Below, in pieces: positions 31,521-39,468 of a stretch of DNA of 55,074 nt. This DNA comes from Bacteroidota bacterium. GTDB lineage: Bacteria; Bacteroidota; Bacteroidia; Chitinophagales; Chitinophagaceae. Every line of letters starts with the position of its first letter. Position 1 is the stretch's first letter. The notes below the pieces were generated by a model. That model saw only the letters and a list, made by a program, of their open reading frames with translations. It was not told the origin of the DNA and ran no database searches. Where the stretch lies: positions 1 through 55,074 of the forward strand of contig JAFAEW010000112.1 in NCBI GenBank assembly GCA_023423835.1. Reading direction: 5' to 3'. Both the position numbers and the translations under genes were made by a program.

Positions 31521-31907
31521 TCAAATCCTTTCGGTCGAAATCACTTTTCTTTCATCGGGCCGGAAGTACCATGAAACTCCGGTGAGGACAAGCAGTAATA
31601 CCGGGCCAAACAACTCTGAAAGGGGATCGCCAACGCCAAGATGCGAAACCACAGCTCCGGACATTACAAAGGCAAAACCTGCATAAGCCCATTCTTTCAA
31701 AACAGGAGATCCCGGGATCAACACAGCAATCACTCCGAGAATTTTCCAGACCGCAAGTATGGTCATCAGGTAAACCGGATATCCCAGATTCTTAAACATT
31801 TCAACTTCGTCCCCGGTTCTGATAAGTTGTACAATTGCAGTGGAAATCATGCCAAGGGAAAGCCAAATGGTAGCGGTCCAATAAATGATTCTGTTACGTT
31901 TTCTCAT
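31521..31907 (-). CDS. DoxX-like membrane protein
   Basis: A 128-residue protein with four membrane spans, of the DoxX_2/DoxX-like type often encoded with ArsR and SRPBCC genes: IIYWTATIWLSLGMISTAI, GYPVYLMTILAVWKILGVIA, LKEWAYAGFAFVMSGAVVSH and FGPVLLLVLTGVSWYFRP. Its start overlaps the SRPBCC stop as ATGA (31904-31907), so the two are coupled. It is not related in detail to the broken DoxX-like gene at 289-703. Confidence 0.82.
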   Translation of the reverse strand: MRKRNRIIYWTATIWLSLGMISTAIVQLIRTGDEVEMFKNLGYPVYLMTILAVWKILGVIAVLIPGSPVLKEWAYAGFAFVMSGAVVSHLGVGDPLSELFGPVLLLVLTGVSWYFRPDERKVISTERI

Positions 31908-32380
31908 ACTTTGCTTTTTAATTTGTCAAGAACTTGCTGAAGACGGTCATGGGCCATATTGATTCCCTGGCGAAAGGGAAGCCGCAATACATTAGCCCGG
32001 TCTGCAACAGATTTAAACAGGATCTGCATTCTCAGTTTACTGGTTTCTTCCGAAAGCTTTTCAAATTCGAGAAATTCCAGTTGCACCGGAAACGGCGTAT
32101 TTTCCATCTGAAAAGTTCGGGTGATTTTATTACCCGGTACAAATTCGTGAATGACGCCATTGGCCCTGAAAACAACATTTCCATTGGCATCGGCGGTTTC
32201 AAACTGGTAGCTGCCGTGGTTTTTATTTTCCAATTTAAGCACGTTTGTACCCATCCACTGGGCTACGAGCTGAGGTTCTTCGTACGCCCTGAACAGCAAT
32301 TCAACCGGAAGGTCAAATTCCCGTGTAATTAACAGGTCTTGCCGGCCTTCTTCTGCATCGATCCTTGTTTTTCTTTCCAT
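31904..32380 (-). CDS. SRPBCC-domain (AHSA1-like) protein
   Basis: A 158-residue START-like/AHSA1 protein: LLITREFDLPVELLFRAYEE, PQLVAQWMGTN, FRANGVIHEFVPGNKITRTF and RLPFRQGINMAHDRLQQVLD. The fold forms a hydrophobic ligand cavity; the ligand is unknown. It starts five bases after the ArsR stop, so it is co-transcribed with that regulator. Confidence 0.86.
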   Translation of the reverse strand: MERKTRIDAEEGRQDLLITREFDLPVELLFRAYEEPQLVAQWMGTNVLKLENKNHGSYQFETADANGNVVFRANGVIHEFVPGNKITRTFQMENTPFPVQLEFLEFEKLSEETSKLRMQILFKSVADRANVLRLPFRQGINMAHDRLQQVLDKLKSKV

Positions 32381-32385
32381 TTAGT

Positions 32386-32703
32386 TTATTTTTTATATTT
32401 CTGCATGAGGTTTTCCAACTTGTTAAACCGGTCGTCCCACATTTTCCGGAAAGGCTCAATGAAGTCGGCTATCTCCTTCATTTTTTTTGCGTTGAGGTGA
32501 TAGTACACTTCCCGGCCGGCTTGCTCCTGTTCCAGTAGTTCGCATTCTGTCAATATTTGGAGATGTTTTGAAACGGTAGGTCTGGCCGTATTAAAATTTG
32601 ATGCTATCGCACCGGCGGTAAGTGATTGGCTCGCAACCAATAAAAGGATCGCTCTTCTTGTAGGATCTGCTATCGCCTGAAAAACATCTCTTCTCAAATT
32701 CAT
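32386..32703 (-). CDS. ArsR-family transcriptional regulator
   Basis: A 105-residue winged-helix regulator: RRDVFQAIADPTRRAILLLV, then AIASNFNTARPTVSKHLQIL as the recognition helix and GREVYYHLNAKKM as the wing. It lacks the ELCVC-type metal site of classical ArsR proteins and belongs to the branch encoded with SRPBCC/DoxX genes. The ATG at 32703 is preferred over a TTG at 32724 because the family begins shortly before the first helix. It probably represses its own operon (SRPBCC, DoxX-like and perhaps the genes to 29901). Confidence 0.88.
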   Translation of the reverse strand: MNLRRDVFQAIADPTRRAILLLVASQSLTAGAIASNFNTARPTVSKHLQILTECELLEQEQAGREVYYHLNAKKMKEIADFIEPFRKMWDDRFNKLENLMQKYKK

Positions 32704-33157
32704 TACATCATTATTTGACAACAAATATATATGTAGCCATTTAACTACACAAATTTTTTTGAAAAAAAGTAGGAGCGGCAGTCTGATATGATAATATTAG
32801 CGATCGTACACGACCGGCGGGATGAAGGTTAGGAATGTTGATCAGGCAAACACAATGGATTTTACGCTGGGTTCTGTTGCGGAAATACACTGCCGCTACC
32901 GGCTCATCTCTGATTAGAAAACCGGAAAACCGGAACAGAGATATATCCGTCAAGAGTAATGATGTAACCGATGAAAGAATACTTGACGGTTATCTACCGG
33001 TTATAGAAATAGCTGGTGAAATAATCTTTAACTATCCCGGCATTTTATTTAGATGGTCCTTAAGCAACCGGTTGGATATAATCCGGCGAATACGATAAAT
33101 TAATCCGTCCATTATCATGTGCCGCTTGCCGCTTTTATTCACGCTCAATTTGATGGT
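32704..33157. other. Intergenic region with a long inverted repeat
   Basis: No supported gene. It holds the ArsR promoter region at its left end, repeated AAACCGG words around 32920-32935, and an 8-bp perfect inverted repeat (CCGTCAAG 32947-32954, CTTGACGG 32982-32989), extended to 12 bp with one mismatch. TAACCG/CGGTTA (32965-32970, 32987-32992) offers a competing pairing. An 87-codon open frame at 32835-33098 shows no family features. Confidence 0.45.
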
Positions 33158-33634
33158 TCAATAAAAATTCCCGTCGTAATCTTCCTCATTATCCTGTGCT
33201 TCCTCCACGAGTTTGGAAACACCGGCCGATACAAGGCCGCCTGTCAAATACAATACGACTGTCATGATTTTCGTATTTAGCGTTTTATTACTCGGCGCTG
33301 TGGGCAATCCCAGTGGTTTGGGTAAAACAACTGCTGTAATTCCGGCTATAAGCCCAAGTATTGCACCCCGCATCCACGCGCCGTCTTTGTGTCCTATTCC
33401 CGCAAGGCTGTAGTAGGCGGAGTCGCAAACCAATTCGCCCGTTACGGCCCATCGCTGGAGCTCTTCCTTTTCAGGCGGCTTCCGGTCAATGCATTCGAAG
33501 GCTTTGCTAATCAAATCCATATCGAGTTTATCCATTCGTGGCGCATCGGGAGTAACTCTTCTAAAGGCTTCATGAAGGGAAGCGATGGCTAATGTTCCCG
33601 CCAATCCTCCCGCTATTGCTGCAGATATTTTCAT
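33158..33634 (-). CDS. Conserved membrane protein, unknown function
   Basis: A 158-residue protein with a hydrophobic N-terminus (MKISAAIAGGLAGTLAIAS), a charged middle (MDKLDMDLISKAFECIDRK) and two or three further spans (GAILGLIAGITAVVLPKP, KIMTVVLYLTGGLVSAGVSK), ending in an acidic tail EEAQDNEEDYDG. I recognise no named family. It stands alone between the ArsR region and the NarL operon. Confidence 0.62.
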   Translation of the reverse strand: MKISAAIAGGLAGTLAIASLHEAFRRVTPDAPRMDKLDMDLISKAFECIDRKPPEKEELQRWAVTGELVCDSAYYSLAGIGHKDGAWMRGAILGLIAGITAVVLPKPLGLPTAPSNKTLNTKIMTVVLYLTGGLVSAGVSKLVEEAQDNEEDYDGNFY

Positions 33635-33795
33635 AGTAAGTAAATTATCGTAAGAAAATGTGGACGAAGGTTTTCCAAAAATTCGATGCCATCAATCGGG
33701 AATACGATCTTCTTTTAACGTCTGCTTCAATTGGAATAATGACTCCAACCGTAACCGTTTTAGAGAGAGTAATAAGGAAACCGTGATTGTAGAAG

Positions 33796-34470
33796 TCAAA
33801 TCAACTCTTCTTCTTTCACCAATCCATTTTTTAGAGCATACATCACGATTCCGGCAACGTTTTTTGCACCAATCTTTTCCAGTATTTTGGTTCGATACCC
33901 TTCTACGGTACGCTTGCTTAGAAAAAGCTGCTCGCCTATTTGCTGCGTTGTGTTTTGACGGCAGATCATTTTTATGATTTCAATTTCCCGATCAGAAAAG
34001 GCGATGCTTTCCTGCTTTTTGTAGGGATTAAAACGGCTCTTAACAATGAGGCTTGCAAGCTTTGCGGATGTGGCGCGACAATAATAGGTACTGCCTTCGT
34101 AAACTGTAAAAACCGCTTCCAGAATTTCCTGTTTATCGGCATTTTTAAGAAGATACCCCTTTGCACCTGCTTCGAGCATGTCGATGATCAGGTTTTCTTC
34201 ATCAAACATCGAAAGTGCAATGATCTTGACAGCAGGATTTTGTTTCAGAAGTTGCCTCGTGGCATCAATCCCATCGAGTCGAGGCATCTTGATATCGGTA
34301 ATAATTACATCCGGTTGCAGTTCCTTTTCAAGTTGAAGCAGCTCGATGCCATCTTCCGCCTGTCCCACAAGTTTTATATCATTTTGCCGCGACAACATCA
34401 AAGCCATTCCATCCCGAAAAATTTCGTGATCATCGGCAATCAGCAATCTAACATCAGGTCTCATACTCAT
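33796..34470 (-). CDS. NarL/FixJ-type response regulator
   Basis: A 224-residue regulator. The receiver begins VRLLIADDHEIFRDGM, with phospho-acceptor Asp59 in VIITDIKMPRLDG and switch residues in IALSMFDEE and GYLLKNADKQEI. The C-terminal LuxR-type HTH is FSDREIEIIKMICRQNTTQQ with LFLSKRTVEGYRTKILEKIG. The ATG at 34470 is chosen since the frame upstream (to 34542) lies within the kinase gene; it overlaps that gene by 17 bases. It is the output of the adjacent kinase. Confidence 0.92.
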   Translation of the reverse strand: MSMRPDVRLLIADDHEIFRDGMALMLSRQNDIKLVGQAEDGIELLQLEKELQPDVIITDIKMPRLDGIDATRQLLKQNPAVKIIALSMFDEENLIIDMLEAGAKGYLLKNADKQEILEAVFTVYEGSTYYCRATSAKLASLIVKSRFNPYKKQESIAFSDREIEIIKMICRQNTTQQIGEQLFLSKRTVEGYRTKILEKIGAKNVAGIVMYALKNGLVKEEELI

Positions 34471-35212
34471 ATTGTGGCAATGGTAATTGAATGAGATAGC
34501 CGGTGCCACTTCCCGGTTTTGATTCAATGGATAATTTAGCATTCAGTATCTCGGCCCGGCTCTCCAATGATTTCAAACCCAATCCTTTCGAATCCGCTTT
34601 CCTCCGCTCCACATCAAAGCCTAGCCCGTCATCCGACGCGTAGATGAGGAGTTCCTGATTGGAAACCCTGAAGACGATTCTTAAATGCTTCGCGTGTGCA
34701 TGTTTAATGGTATTATGCATAATTTCCTGCAACATCCGGAATATATGAATTTGTTTGCCTTTTGGAACTGAAAATTCTTCTTCAACTTCAATCTCGATCG
34801 AAATATCCCGGTTGCTCCTAATCTGTTGTACAAATTCATGTAAAGCCTCAATCAATCCCTTTCTTTCGAGCGTGTTGGGTAAAAGGTCGTAGGAGATTTG
34901 CCGGATGTTTGAAATAATTTCATCCAGATATTTTCCCGCCTTTTGAATGATCTCCTTTTCATCTTCATCGTGAAGCTCAATGCTGTTGATATTGAGCTTT
35001 ACGGTGGAGAGCAATGGCCCGAGGCTGTCGTGCAAATCTGTTACGATCCTTTTTCGTTCGTTTTCCTGCATGGTGATTTCCGCAAAAATGCGTTCCTTCT
35101 GCAACCTTATATATTGACGGTGATAGCGGAGGATTGAAACAATAAAATAAATGATGATAATCGTTATCAAACAGGAAACAACAAGAATGGTATAAAACGG
35201 AAGGCTATTCAT
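34454..35212 (-). CDS. NarL-type histidine kinase, single span
   Basis: A 252-residue kinase with one N-terminal span (FYTILVVSCLITIIIIYFIV) and no large sensor domain. HisKA_3 has His61 in ERKRIVTDLHDSLGPLLST; the ATPase keeps the N-box FRMLQEIMHNTIKHAHA and the G1 motif SDDGLGFD, with GLGLKSLESRAEIL as G2. It is therefore an active kinase, phosphorylating the downstream NarL-type regulator. With no sensing domain, the input may come from the membrane protein and lipoprotein genes that overlap its 5' end. Confidence 0.9.
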   Translation of the reverse strand: MNSLPFYTILVVSCLITIIIIYFIVSILRYHRQYIRLQKERIFAEITMQENERKRIVTDLHDSLGPLLSTVKLNINSIELHDEDEKEIIQKAGKYLDEIISNIRQISYDLLPNTLERKGLIEALHEFVQQIRSNRDISIEIEVEEEFSVPKGKQIHIFRMLQEIMHNTIKHAHAKHLRIVFRVSNQELLIYASDDGLGFDVERRKADSKGLGLKSLESRAEILNAKLSIESKPGSGTGYLIQLPLPQYEYET

Positions 35213-35924
35213 TCCGGTTATTTAGTTCAAATTTAGAATTTTTTGTAAAGAAAAGCCCGCCCTCTTTAGGGATAAAATATACGGCGGGAATGTACAGCAG
35301 ATTTACGAAAAAATTGATGTAACTAAAAAATCCGATTATGCCGGTGGTCAGCGCGTAACTGCTATTGGTTTGGTCCGAAACAAAGTACGAGGCCTCATAT
35401 AAAATCTGATAGATAAAATAGATCACAAAACCGATACAAATGAGAAACTTCGAATTTTTGAAAAGCGTTCTGTCTGTATTGGTTATGATAATCTGGTTGA
35501 TTTGGTTGATGCTCACGAGAACGATGATGAAGGAATAGAAGATGGTAAAGAAGGGTGAAAATACCGGCGTTCCAAAATACAGAATACTTTCCGGAAGCCA
35601 CGCCAAAAAACATGCAGCAAGCAGCAGATAAAACAAACGCTTCCTGTCTTTCAAAAAACCCCAACCATGAAAAAGCATCAAAACAAGAATCGATTCAATA
35701 AGGCTGTAAACTCTGAATACGTCTGCGTTTGCAATACCAAGTCTGATATAGAATGTGAAACTTGAAAATTCGGCTAATACTGCCGCCATCAGCAAGATTA
35801 CAAACGGACGAAACGATCGTTCCATCCTGCGGTACTTCCAGATTCCCAGTGCCAGTGGCACAACAATAATTTCCGAGAGGAAAAAGGTAATGAGCGGATT
35901 CACGTTTGAGTTTTTGGTAATCAA
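35205..35924 (-). CDS. Multi-spanning membrane protein of the NarL operon
   Basis: A 239-residue protein with six or seven predicted membrane spans (e.g. ITFFLSEIIVVPLALGIW, VILLMAAVLAEFSSFTFY, LFYLLLAACFLAWLP, FLICIGFVIYFIYQILY, YINFFVNLLYIPAVYFI). It has no catalytic motif. It overlaps the kinase gene by eight bases and the lipoprotein gene by four, so it is co-translated with both. I infer that it is a sensor or accessory of the kinase, similar to 7TM-type input modules. Confidence 0.72.
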   Translation of the reverse strand: MITKNSNVNPLITFFLSEIIVVPLALGIWKYRRMERSFRPFVILLMAAVLAEFSSFTFYIRLGIANADVFRVYSLIESILVLMLFHGWGFLKDRKRLFYLLLAACFLAWLPESILYFGTPVFSPFFTIFYSFIIVLVSINQINQIIITNTDRTLFKNSKFLICIGFVIYFIYQILYEASYFVSDQTNSSYALTTGIIGFFSYINFFVNLLYIPAVYFIPKEGGLFFTKNSKFELNNRNE

Positions 35925-36451
35925 TTAAGTGGACTGTTAGCTGAACATACGGTGGGACATCTTTGTCCGTTTTCCATCGCCTGCCCTGCTGCCTGTTGCT
36001 GATTGCCAAATCTTCGCGTAGATGCTGCTGGCCCTGTCGCTGGCGGAGTGGGTAAGAGTTGCGTTATGATATCGTTGCCATCTTTATCGGTCGGCATTAA
36101 AACAAGATTGATAAGTCCGTCCTTCGTTCTACCGAGATAAATTCGAATGCCCTGGGCGCCGGGAACGTTGAGCAAGGAAGCCATCACATCGCGGTTAAAC
36201 AGCTCCGCTCTCGGAAGATTAAAGCTCCGCGAAAGAAAGCCGGTATCCCGAAGTTGTGCTTTCAAATCTTCAACACCTGTTCTGAAGTTGGACGTGTAGA
36301 AAATCGCACTGTCTAGGGGAATGACATTTTTGATAATGTTCTTCGTATCGGATATTGGTATTTGTCCTGGGCGTATCAGTCGGCATTGCTGAAATACGAG
36401 TGTAAGTGCAATTAGCAGGATTGTATAAATTGCCGGAATTCGCTGTTTCAT
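35921..36451 (-). CDS. Lipoprotein of the NarL operon
   Basis: A 176-residue protein with signal MKQRIPAIYTILLIALTLVF and a lipobox-like QQC at its end (Cys23; the -1 Gln is unusual). The mature part includes DTKNIIKNVIPLDSAIFYTS, RAELFNRDVMASLLNVPG and GLINLVLMPTDKDGND. The C-terminus is Pro/Ala/Thr-rich with two late cysteines (RCPTVCS). It is the first gene of the four-gene operon (stop overlaps the next start), and may be the extracytoplasmic sensor of that system. Confidence 0.65.
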   Translation of the reverse strand: MKQRIPAIYTILLIALTLVFQQCRLIRPGQIPISDTKNIIKNVIPLDSAIFYTSNFRTGVEDLKAQLRDTGFLSRSFNLPRAELFNRDVMASLLNVPGAQGIRIYLGRTKDGLINLVLMPTDKDGNDIITQLLPTPPATGPAASTRRFGNQQQAAGQAMENGQRCPTVCSANSPLN

Positions 36452-36496
36452 AAGTCTCTTTTTTAATTGAGTAAAATCGATCCCAAATTACCATCT

Positions 36497-36545
36497 ATCT
36501 CTTGTGCATGCAACAAGAGATTTCACGTGAATGATCACGTAGAAA
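36497..36545. promoter_or_regulatory. Two adjacent hairpins upstream of the NarL operon
   Basis: ATCTCTTGT (36497-36505) pairs perfectly with ACAAGAGAT (36513-36521) around a palindromic GCATGCA loop. Directly after it TTTCACGTGA (36521-36530) pairs with TCACGTAGAAA (36535-36545) with one bulge. They lie 46-94 bases upstream of the lipoprotein start, in the promoter region, so an operator role is plausible. Confidence 0.5.
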
Positions 36546-36613
36546 TACGGTTAATTTAATGTAGAAGGCCGAAGACAGAGAAAAGGGGAACGGCAGATTT
36601 ACGATAGAACCCC

Positions 36614-36918
36614 GAACGCAGAGAACAGGAGGACGCGAAGTTTACGCAGAGTTATTAAAAAAAGTTCTCTCTCTCTGTGGATTCTCTGCATCTTCTTTCT
36701 CTGCGGTGAAAAACCGGAACGCAGAGAACAGGAGGACGCGAAGTTTACGCAGAGTTATTAAAAAAAGTTCTCTCCCTCTGCGGATTCTCCGCATCTTCTT
36801 TCTCTGCGGTGAAAACCCGGAACGCAGAGAACATCAGGACGCGAAGTTTACGCAGAGTTTTTAAAAAAGTTCTCTCCCTCTGCGGATTCTCTGCATCTTC
36901 TTTCTCTGCGGTGAAAAA
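36614..36918. repeat. Three tandem 103-bp repeats with inverted structure
   Basis: Copies begin at 36614, 36717 and 36820, each exactly 103 bases apart, with near identity. Every copy starts GAACGCAGAGAAC and ends TTTCTCTGCGGTGAAAA, so the ends are complementary (CGCAGAGAA/TTCTCTGCG) and the copy can form a large imperfect hairpin. It has no coding content and is not CRISPR-like. Such CGCAGAG elements occur as intergenic repeats in Bacteroidota. Confidence 0.85.
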
Positions 36919-36933
36919 AATGGAGCGACGCGT

Positions 36934-37359
36934 CTAACCGGCAACCATGAAAGTTATTGGCTGCAGCTGGCGGAAGATCACGTGTTTCCCATCCATAGAT
37001 GCCGGAATCCATTTTGGACCTTCACTGATGACCCGTACCGCTTCTTCTCCAAGCTTTGGATGAACAGTCTCAGGATTTCTGATCTGCACTTCCACCACAT
37101 CGCCCGCGGTGTCAACGAGGAAACTTACGATCACGGTTTGTTTTACCAGTTTCTTCCGTCCCGGCTTCAGGTATTTTGCTCCCAATTCCGATCTCAGGTT
37201 CGAATTGAGATATTTGATCCACCCTTCCGCGCCACCGGGAAAGGTCGCGGGAATTTCCGAATGATTTTCGACTGTATCGGTACCCGAAATTTGCGGATGC
37301 GATTGCGCCATAGCCGACAAGGAAATGACGATCAAAGCAATAGTTAGTATTGGTTTCAT
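36934..37359 (-). CDS. TonB C-terminal-domain protein
   Basis: A 141-residue secreted protein: signal MKPILTIALIVISLSAMAQ, then FPGGAEGWIKYLNSNLR, KQTVIVSFLVDTAGDVVEVQI and LGEEAVRVISEGPKWIPASM, matching the TonB_C domain of Bacteroidota energy-transducer-like proteins. It lacks the membrane anchor and Pro-rich linker of a working TonB, so it is probably a periplasmic protein using the fold for binding, not energy transfer. The tandem repeats lie just downstream of its stop. Confidence 0.82.
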   Translation of the reverse strand: MKPILTIALIVISLSAMAQSHPQISGTDTVENHSEIPATFPGGAEGWIKYLNSNLRSELGAKYLKPGRKKLVKQTVIVSFLVDTAGDVVEVQIRNPETVHPKLGEEAVRVISEGPKWIPASMDGKHVIFRQLQPITFMVAG

Positions 37360-37499
37360 GTTCTGTTATAGCTGGCAAAAATAGAGAATTTCCGCCCTTG
37401 GCAAACGCTTTCCGAACTTTTATTTCAACCGGCATGCCCGCTGAAAACACCATTTACAAAGATGGCATTTTGTTTTTATACAACAGGTAAAATGATAAC

Positions 37500-38216
37500 A
37501 TGACTACCATCAAAGACAAAGTAGCCTATATTACCGGAGGAAGCAGAGGAATAGGATTTGGAATTGCAAAATCACTTCTCGACGCCGGGCTGAAAGTAGC
37601 AATTACGAGCAGAAAAATGGATTCTGCCACCGCCGCAGCAAGATCGCTCACAAACGACAATTCTCGCATTTTACCCTTACAATCGGATGTGAGCTCGCTC
37701 GAATCGGAGAAAAAAGCAGTTCAACAGGTTTTGGACCAATTTGGTTCACTTGACATTGTAATCGCAAATGCCGGCGTCGGTCACTTCGCACCCATTGATG
37801 ATCTCTCCGAGGAGGAATGGAAGCAAACAATTGATACCAATCTTACCGGCGTATTTCATACTGTAAAGGCGGGAATTGAAGCCCTGAAACGATCGAAAGG
37901 ATACATCATCACCATCGCAAGTCTTGCAGGAACGAATTTTTTTGCCGATGGATCGGCCTACAACGCAAGCAAGTTTGGACTGGTAGGCTTCACCCAGGCA
38001 ATCATGCTCGACCTGCGGAAGTACGATATAAAAGTGTCAACGATTATGCCCGGCTCAGTAGCTTCCCATTTCAATGATCACGAGCCTTCAGCGGCAGACG
38101 CGTGGAAAATTCAGCCGGAAGATATTGGAGAGATTGTCCTGGATCTTCTTAAGATGAATCCGCGAACATTACCGAGTAAGATTGAAGTAAGACCAAGCGG
38201 TCCGGCAGAAAAATAG
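37500..38216 (+). CDS. Short-chain dehydrogenase/reductase
   Basis: A 238-residue classical SDR. The cofactor motif is YITGGSRGIGFGIAKSLL; the NAG motif is IVIANAGVGHF; the catalytic Ser lies in ITIASLAGTNFF and the YxxxK pair is Tyr154/Lys158 in SAYNASKFGL. It probably uses NADP given the Arg/Lys-rich second strand (ITSRKMDS). The substrate is unknown. It stands alone, divergent from the TonB_C gene. Confidence 0.9.
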   Translation: MTTIKDKVAYITGGSRGIGFGIAKSLLDAGLKVAITSRKMDSATAAARSLTNDNSRILPLQSDVSSLESEKKAVQQVLDQFGSLDIVIANAGVGHFAPIDDLSEEEWKQTIDTNLTGVFHTVKAGIEALKRSKGYIITIASLAGTNFFADGSAYNASKFGLVGFTQAIMLDLRKYDIKVSTIMPGSVASHFNDHEPSAADAWKIQPEDIGEIVLDLLKMNPRTLPSKIEVRPSGPAEK

Positions 38217-38244
38217 GGTGTTTGGATAAAGGTGCCGTTAGGAG

Positions 38245-38269
38245 AAACCTCACCTGCGGGCATAGGTTT
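38245..38269 (+). terminator. Weak hairpin after the SDR gene
   Basis: AAACCT/AGGTTT (38245-38250, 38264-38269) with a 13-base loop and only a short T-run. Confidence 0.3.
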
Positions 38270-38311
38270 TGCATCCCATTCGGATAATTATTAAATAAAA
38301 ATTTTTTAGTT

Positions 38312-39325
38312 ATGGCAGATCACAGAAACCGAAGAGACTGGTCCGGAAAGGATTGGGATCAGGACAATGACAGAAGAAACCAGTACGATCCAAATAACGA
38401 TAACAGTCGCAACGACGATTATGGAAGGCGTCCTTATTATGGATCGGGATACAATCAGAGAAATTCGCAGAATGACCGCGACTACAGAGGCGGCGACGAC
38501 AGGAACAGACACGGAAGTTACAGCTCCGGTTACGGATATGGAAATGAAGGCAATAGAAACCGCGACGATAATCGTGAAACCGGAAGATACAGTGATGATT
38601 TTGGAGACAGAAGATATGATGAACAGTTTGACAGAAGCAGCCGGGAAAGAGGTGAAAACAACCGATTCGACAGAACTCAAAACTACAACTCCGGCAGAAA
38701 CGATAATCGGCGGGGCGGAAATTCCGGCGGCTATTCCGGAGGCTATGATCCCGCTTTTGCGGAGCGAAATTATAACCGTCCAAACTTCGGATATGGAACC
38801 GATTTCAATGGTGGCAATGGTCCGGGCAATTACGCAGACCGGTATGAACCATCCGGAACTTCGTCTGCCGGAACCGGCTTCGAGGATCTTTGGGAACAGA
38901 GCGTAAGGATGGAGAAAAAGCACCAGGGGAAGGGGCCGAAAGGATACCAACGTTCAGAAACCCGGATCATGGAGGATGTCTGCGACCGGCTTACTGAGGA
39001 TGACCACGTGGATGCATCCGATATAGAAGTACAGGTTCAGGGAAATGTGGTAGTTTTATCGGGAACGGTTCGGAATAAACAACAAAAGCGGCATGCAGAG
39101 GATATCGTGGAGTCGGTTTCCGGCGTTCAAAATGTTGAAAACCGCCTGCGGGTTCAAGGTCACGAACCGGTAACGCAATCCGCCACCGTTAGTGCTGAGG
39201 ACAATCCAACGAGCAGTACAAATGCAGGAAGTAGCGGAACCGGCGCAGCAAATACCGATAATGCTACACTGAATCCCGGAAAAACCGCTGCCGGCAGTTC
39301 GAAAACGGGCCGGAAAACGAAATAG
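38312..39325 (+). CDS. BON-domain protein with long disordered region
   Basis: A 337-residue protein. Residues 1 to about 190 are low complexity, rich in Arg, Asp, Asn, Gly and Tyr (e.g. DHRNRRDWSGKDWDQDND, RRPYYGSGYNQRNSQND, GGNSGGYSGGYDP). Residues about 210-275 form one BON domain (MEDVCDRLTEDDHVDASDIE, VVVLSGTVRNKQQKRHAEDI, VSGVQNVENRLRV), after which comes a Ser/Thr/Ala/Asn-rich tail. BON domains bind phospholipid membranes or mediate assembly and are often osmotic-stress proteins. There is no signal peptide. A strong terminator follows. Confidence 0.85.
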   Translation: MADHRNRRDWSGKDWDQDNDRRNQYDPNNDNSRNDDYGRRPYYGSGYNQRNSQNDRDYRGGDDRNRHGSYSSGYGYGNEGNRNRDDNRETGRYSDDFGDRRYDEQFDRSSRERGENNRFDRTQNYNSGRNDNRRGGNSGGYSGGYDPAFAERNYNRPNFGYGTDFNGGNGPGNYADRYEPSGTSSAGTGFEDLWEQSVRMEKKHQGKGPKGYQRSETRIMEDVCDRLTEDDHVDASDIEVQVQGNVVVLSGTVRNKQQKRHAEDIVESVSGVQNVENRLRVQGHEPVTQSATVSAEDNPTSSTNAGSSGTGAANTDNATLNPGKTAAGSSKTGRKTK

Positions 39326-39351
39326 GAGTAGTTTCAGCTAATTATAATTAC

Positions 39352-39378
39352 AGGCTTTCCAAACCATCGGGAAAGCCT
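39352..39378 (+). terminator. Terminator of the BON gene
   Basis: Perfect 9-bp stem AGGCTTTCC/GGAAAGCCT (39352-39360, 39370-39378) followed by seven T's. Confidence 0.9.
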
Positions 39379-39468
39379 TTTTTTTACGCTTAACACCCTA
39401 GCGTTAACCCTGTGATAATTGCGGGTTTCTGCTAATTATGTGGCACTTAATTTGTATTTTTTGACATC

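Noticed and set aside
32835..33098. 87-codon plus-strand frame in the ArsR upstream gap
   Set aside because: No RBS, no family pattern; part of it lies in the inverted repeat. Kept only as intergenic.
33940..34494. 184-codon plus-strand frame inside the NarL regulator
   Set aside because: Antisense shadow of a receiver-HTH protein with complete motifs.
36614..36918. CRISPR array
   Set aside because: Repeats are 103 bases, directly adjacent without variable spacers, and internally palindromic; no cas gene nearby.
38367..38906. 179-codon open frame in the +1 frame of the BON gene
   Set aside because: Same cause; Thr/Glu/Met-rich low complexity and no family features.
38306..38950. Long open frame (214 codons) antisense to the BON gene
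   Set aside because: It is produced by the skewed codon content of the disordered region (Arg/Asp/Asn/Gly codons leave antisense frames open); the translation is Val/Ile/Ser monotony with no start context.
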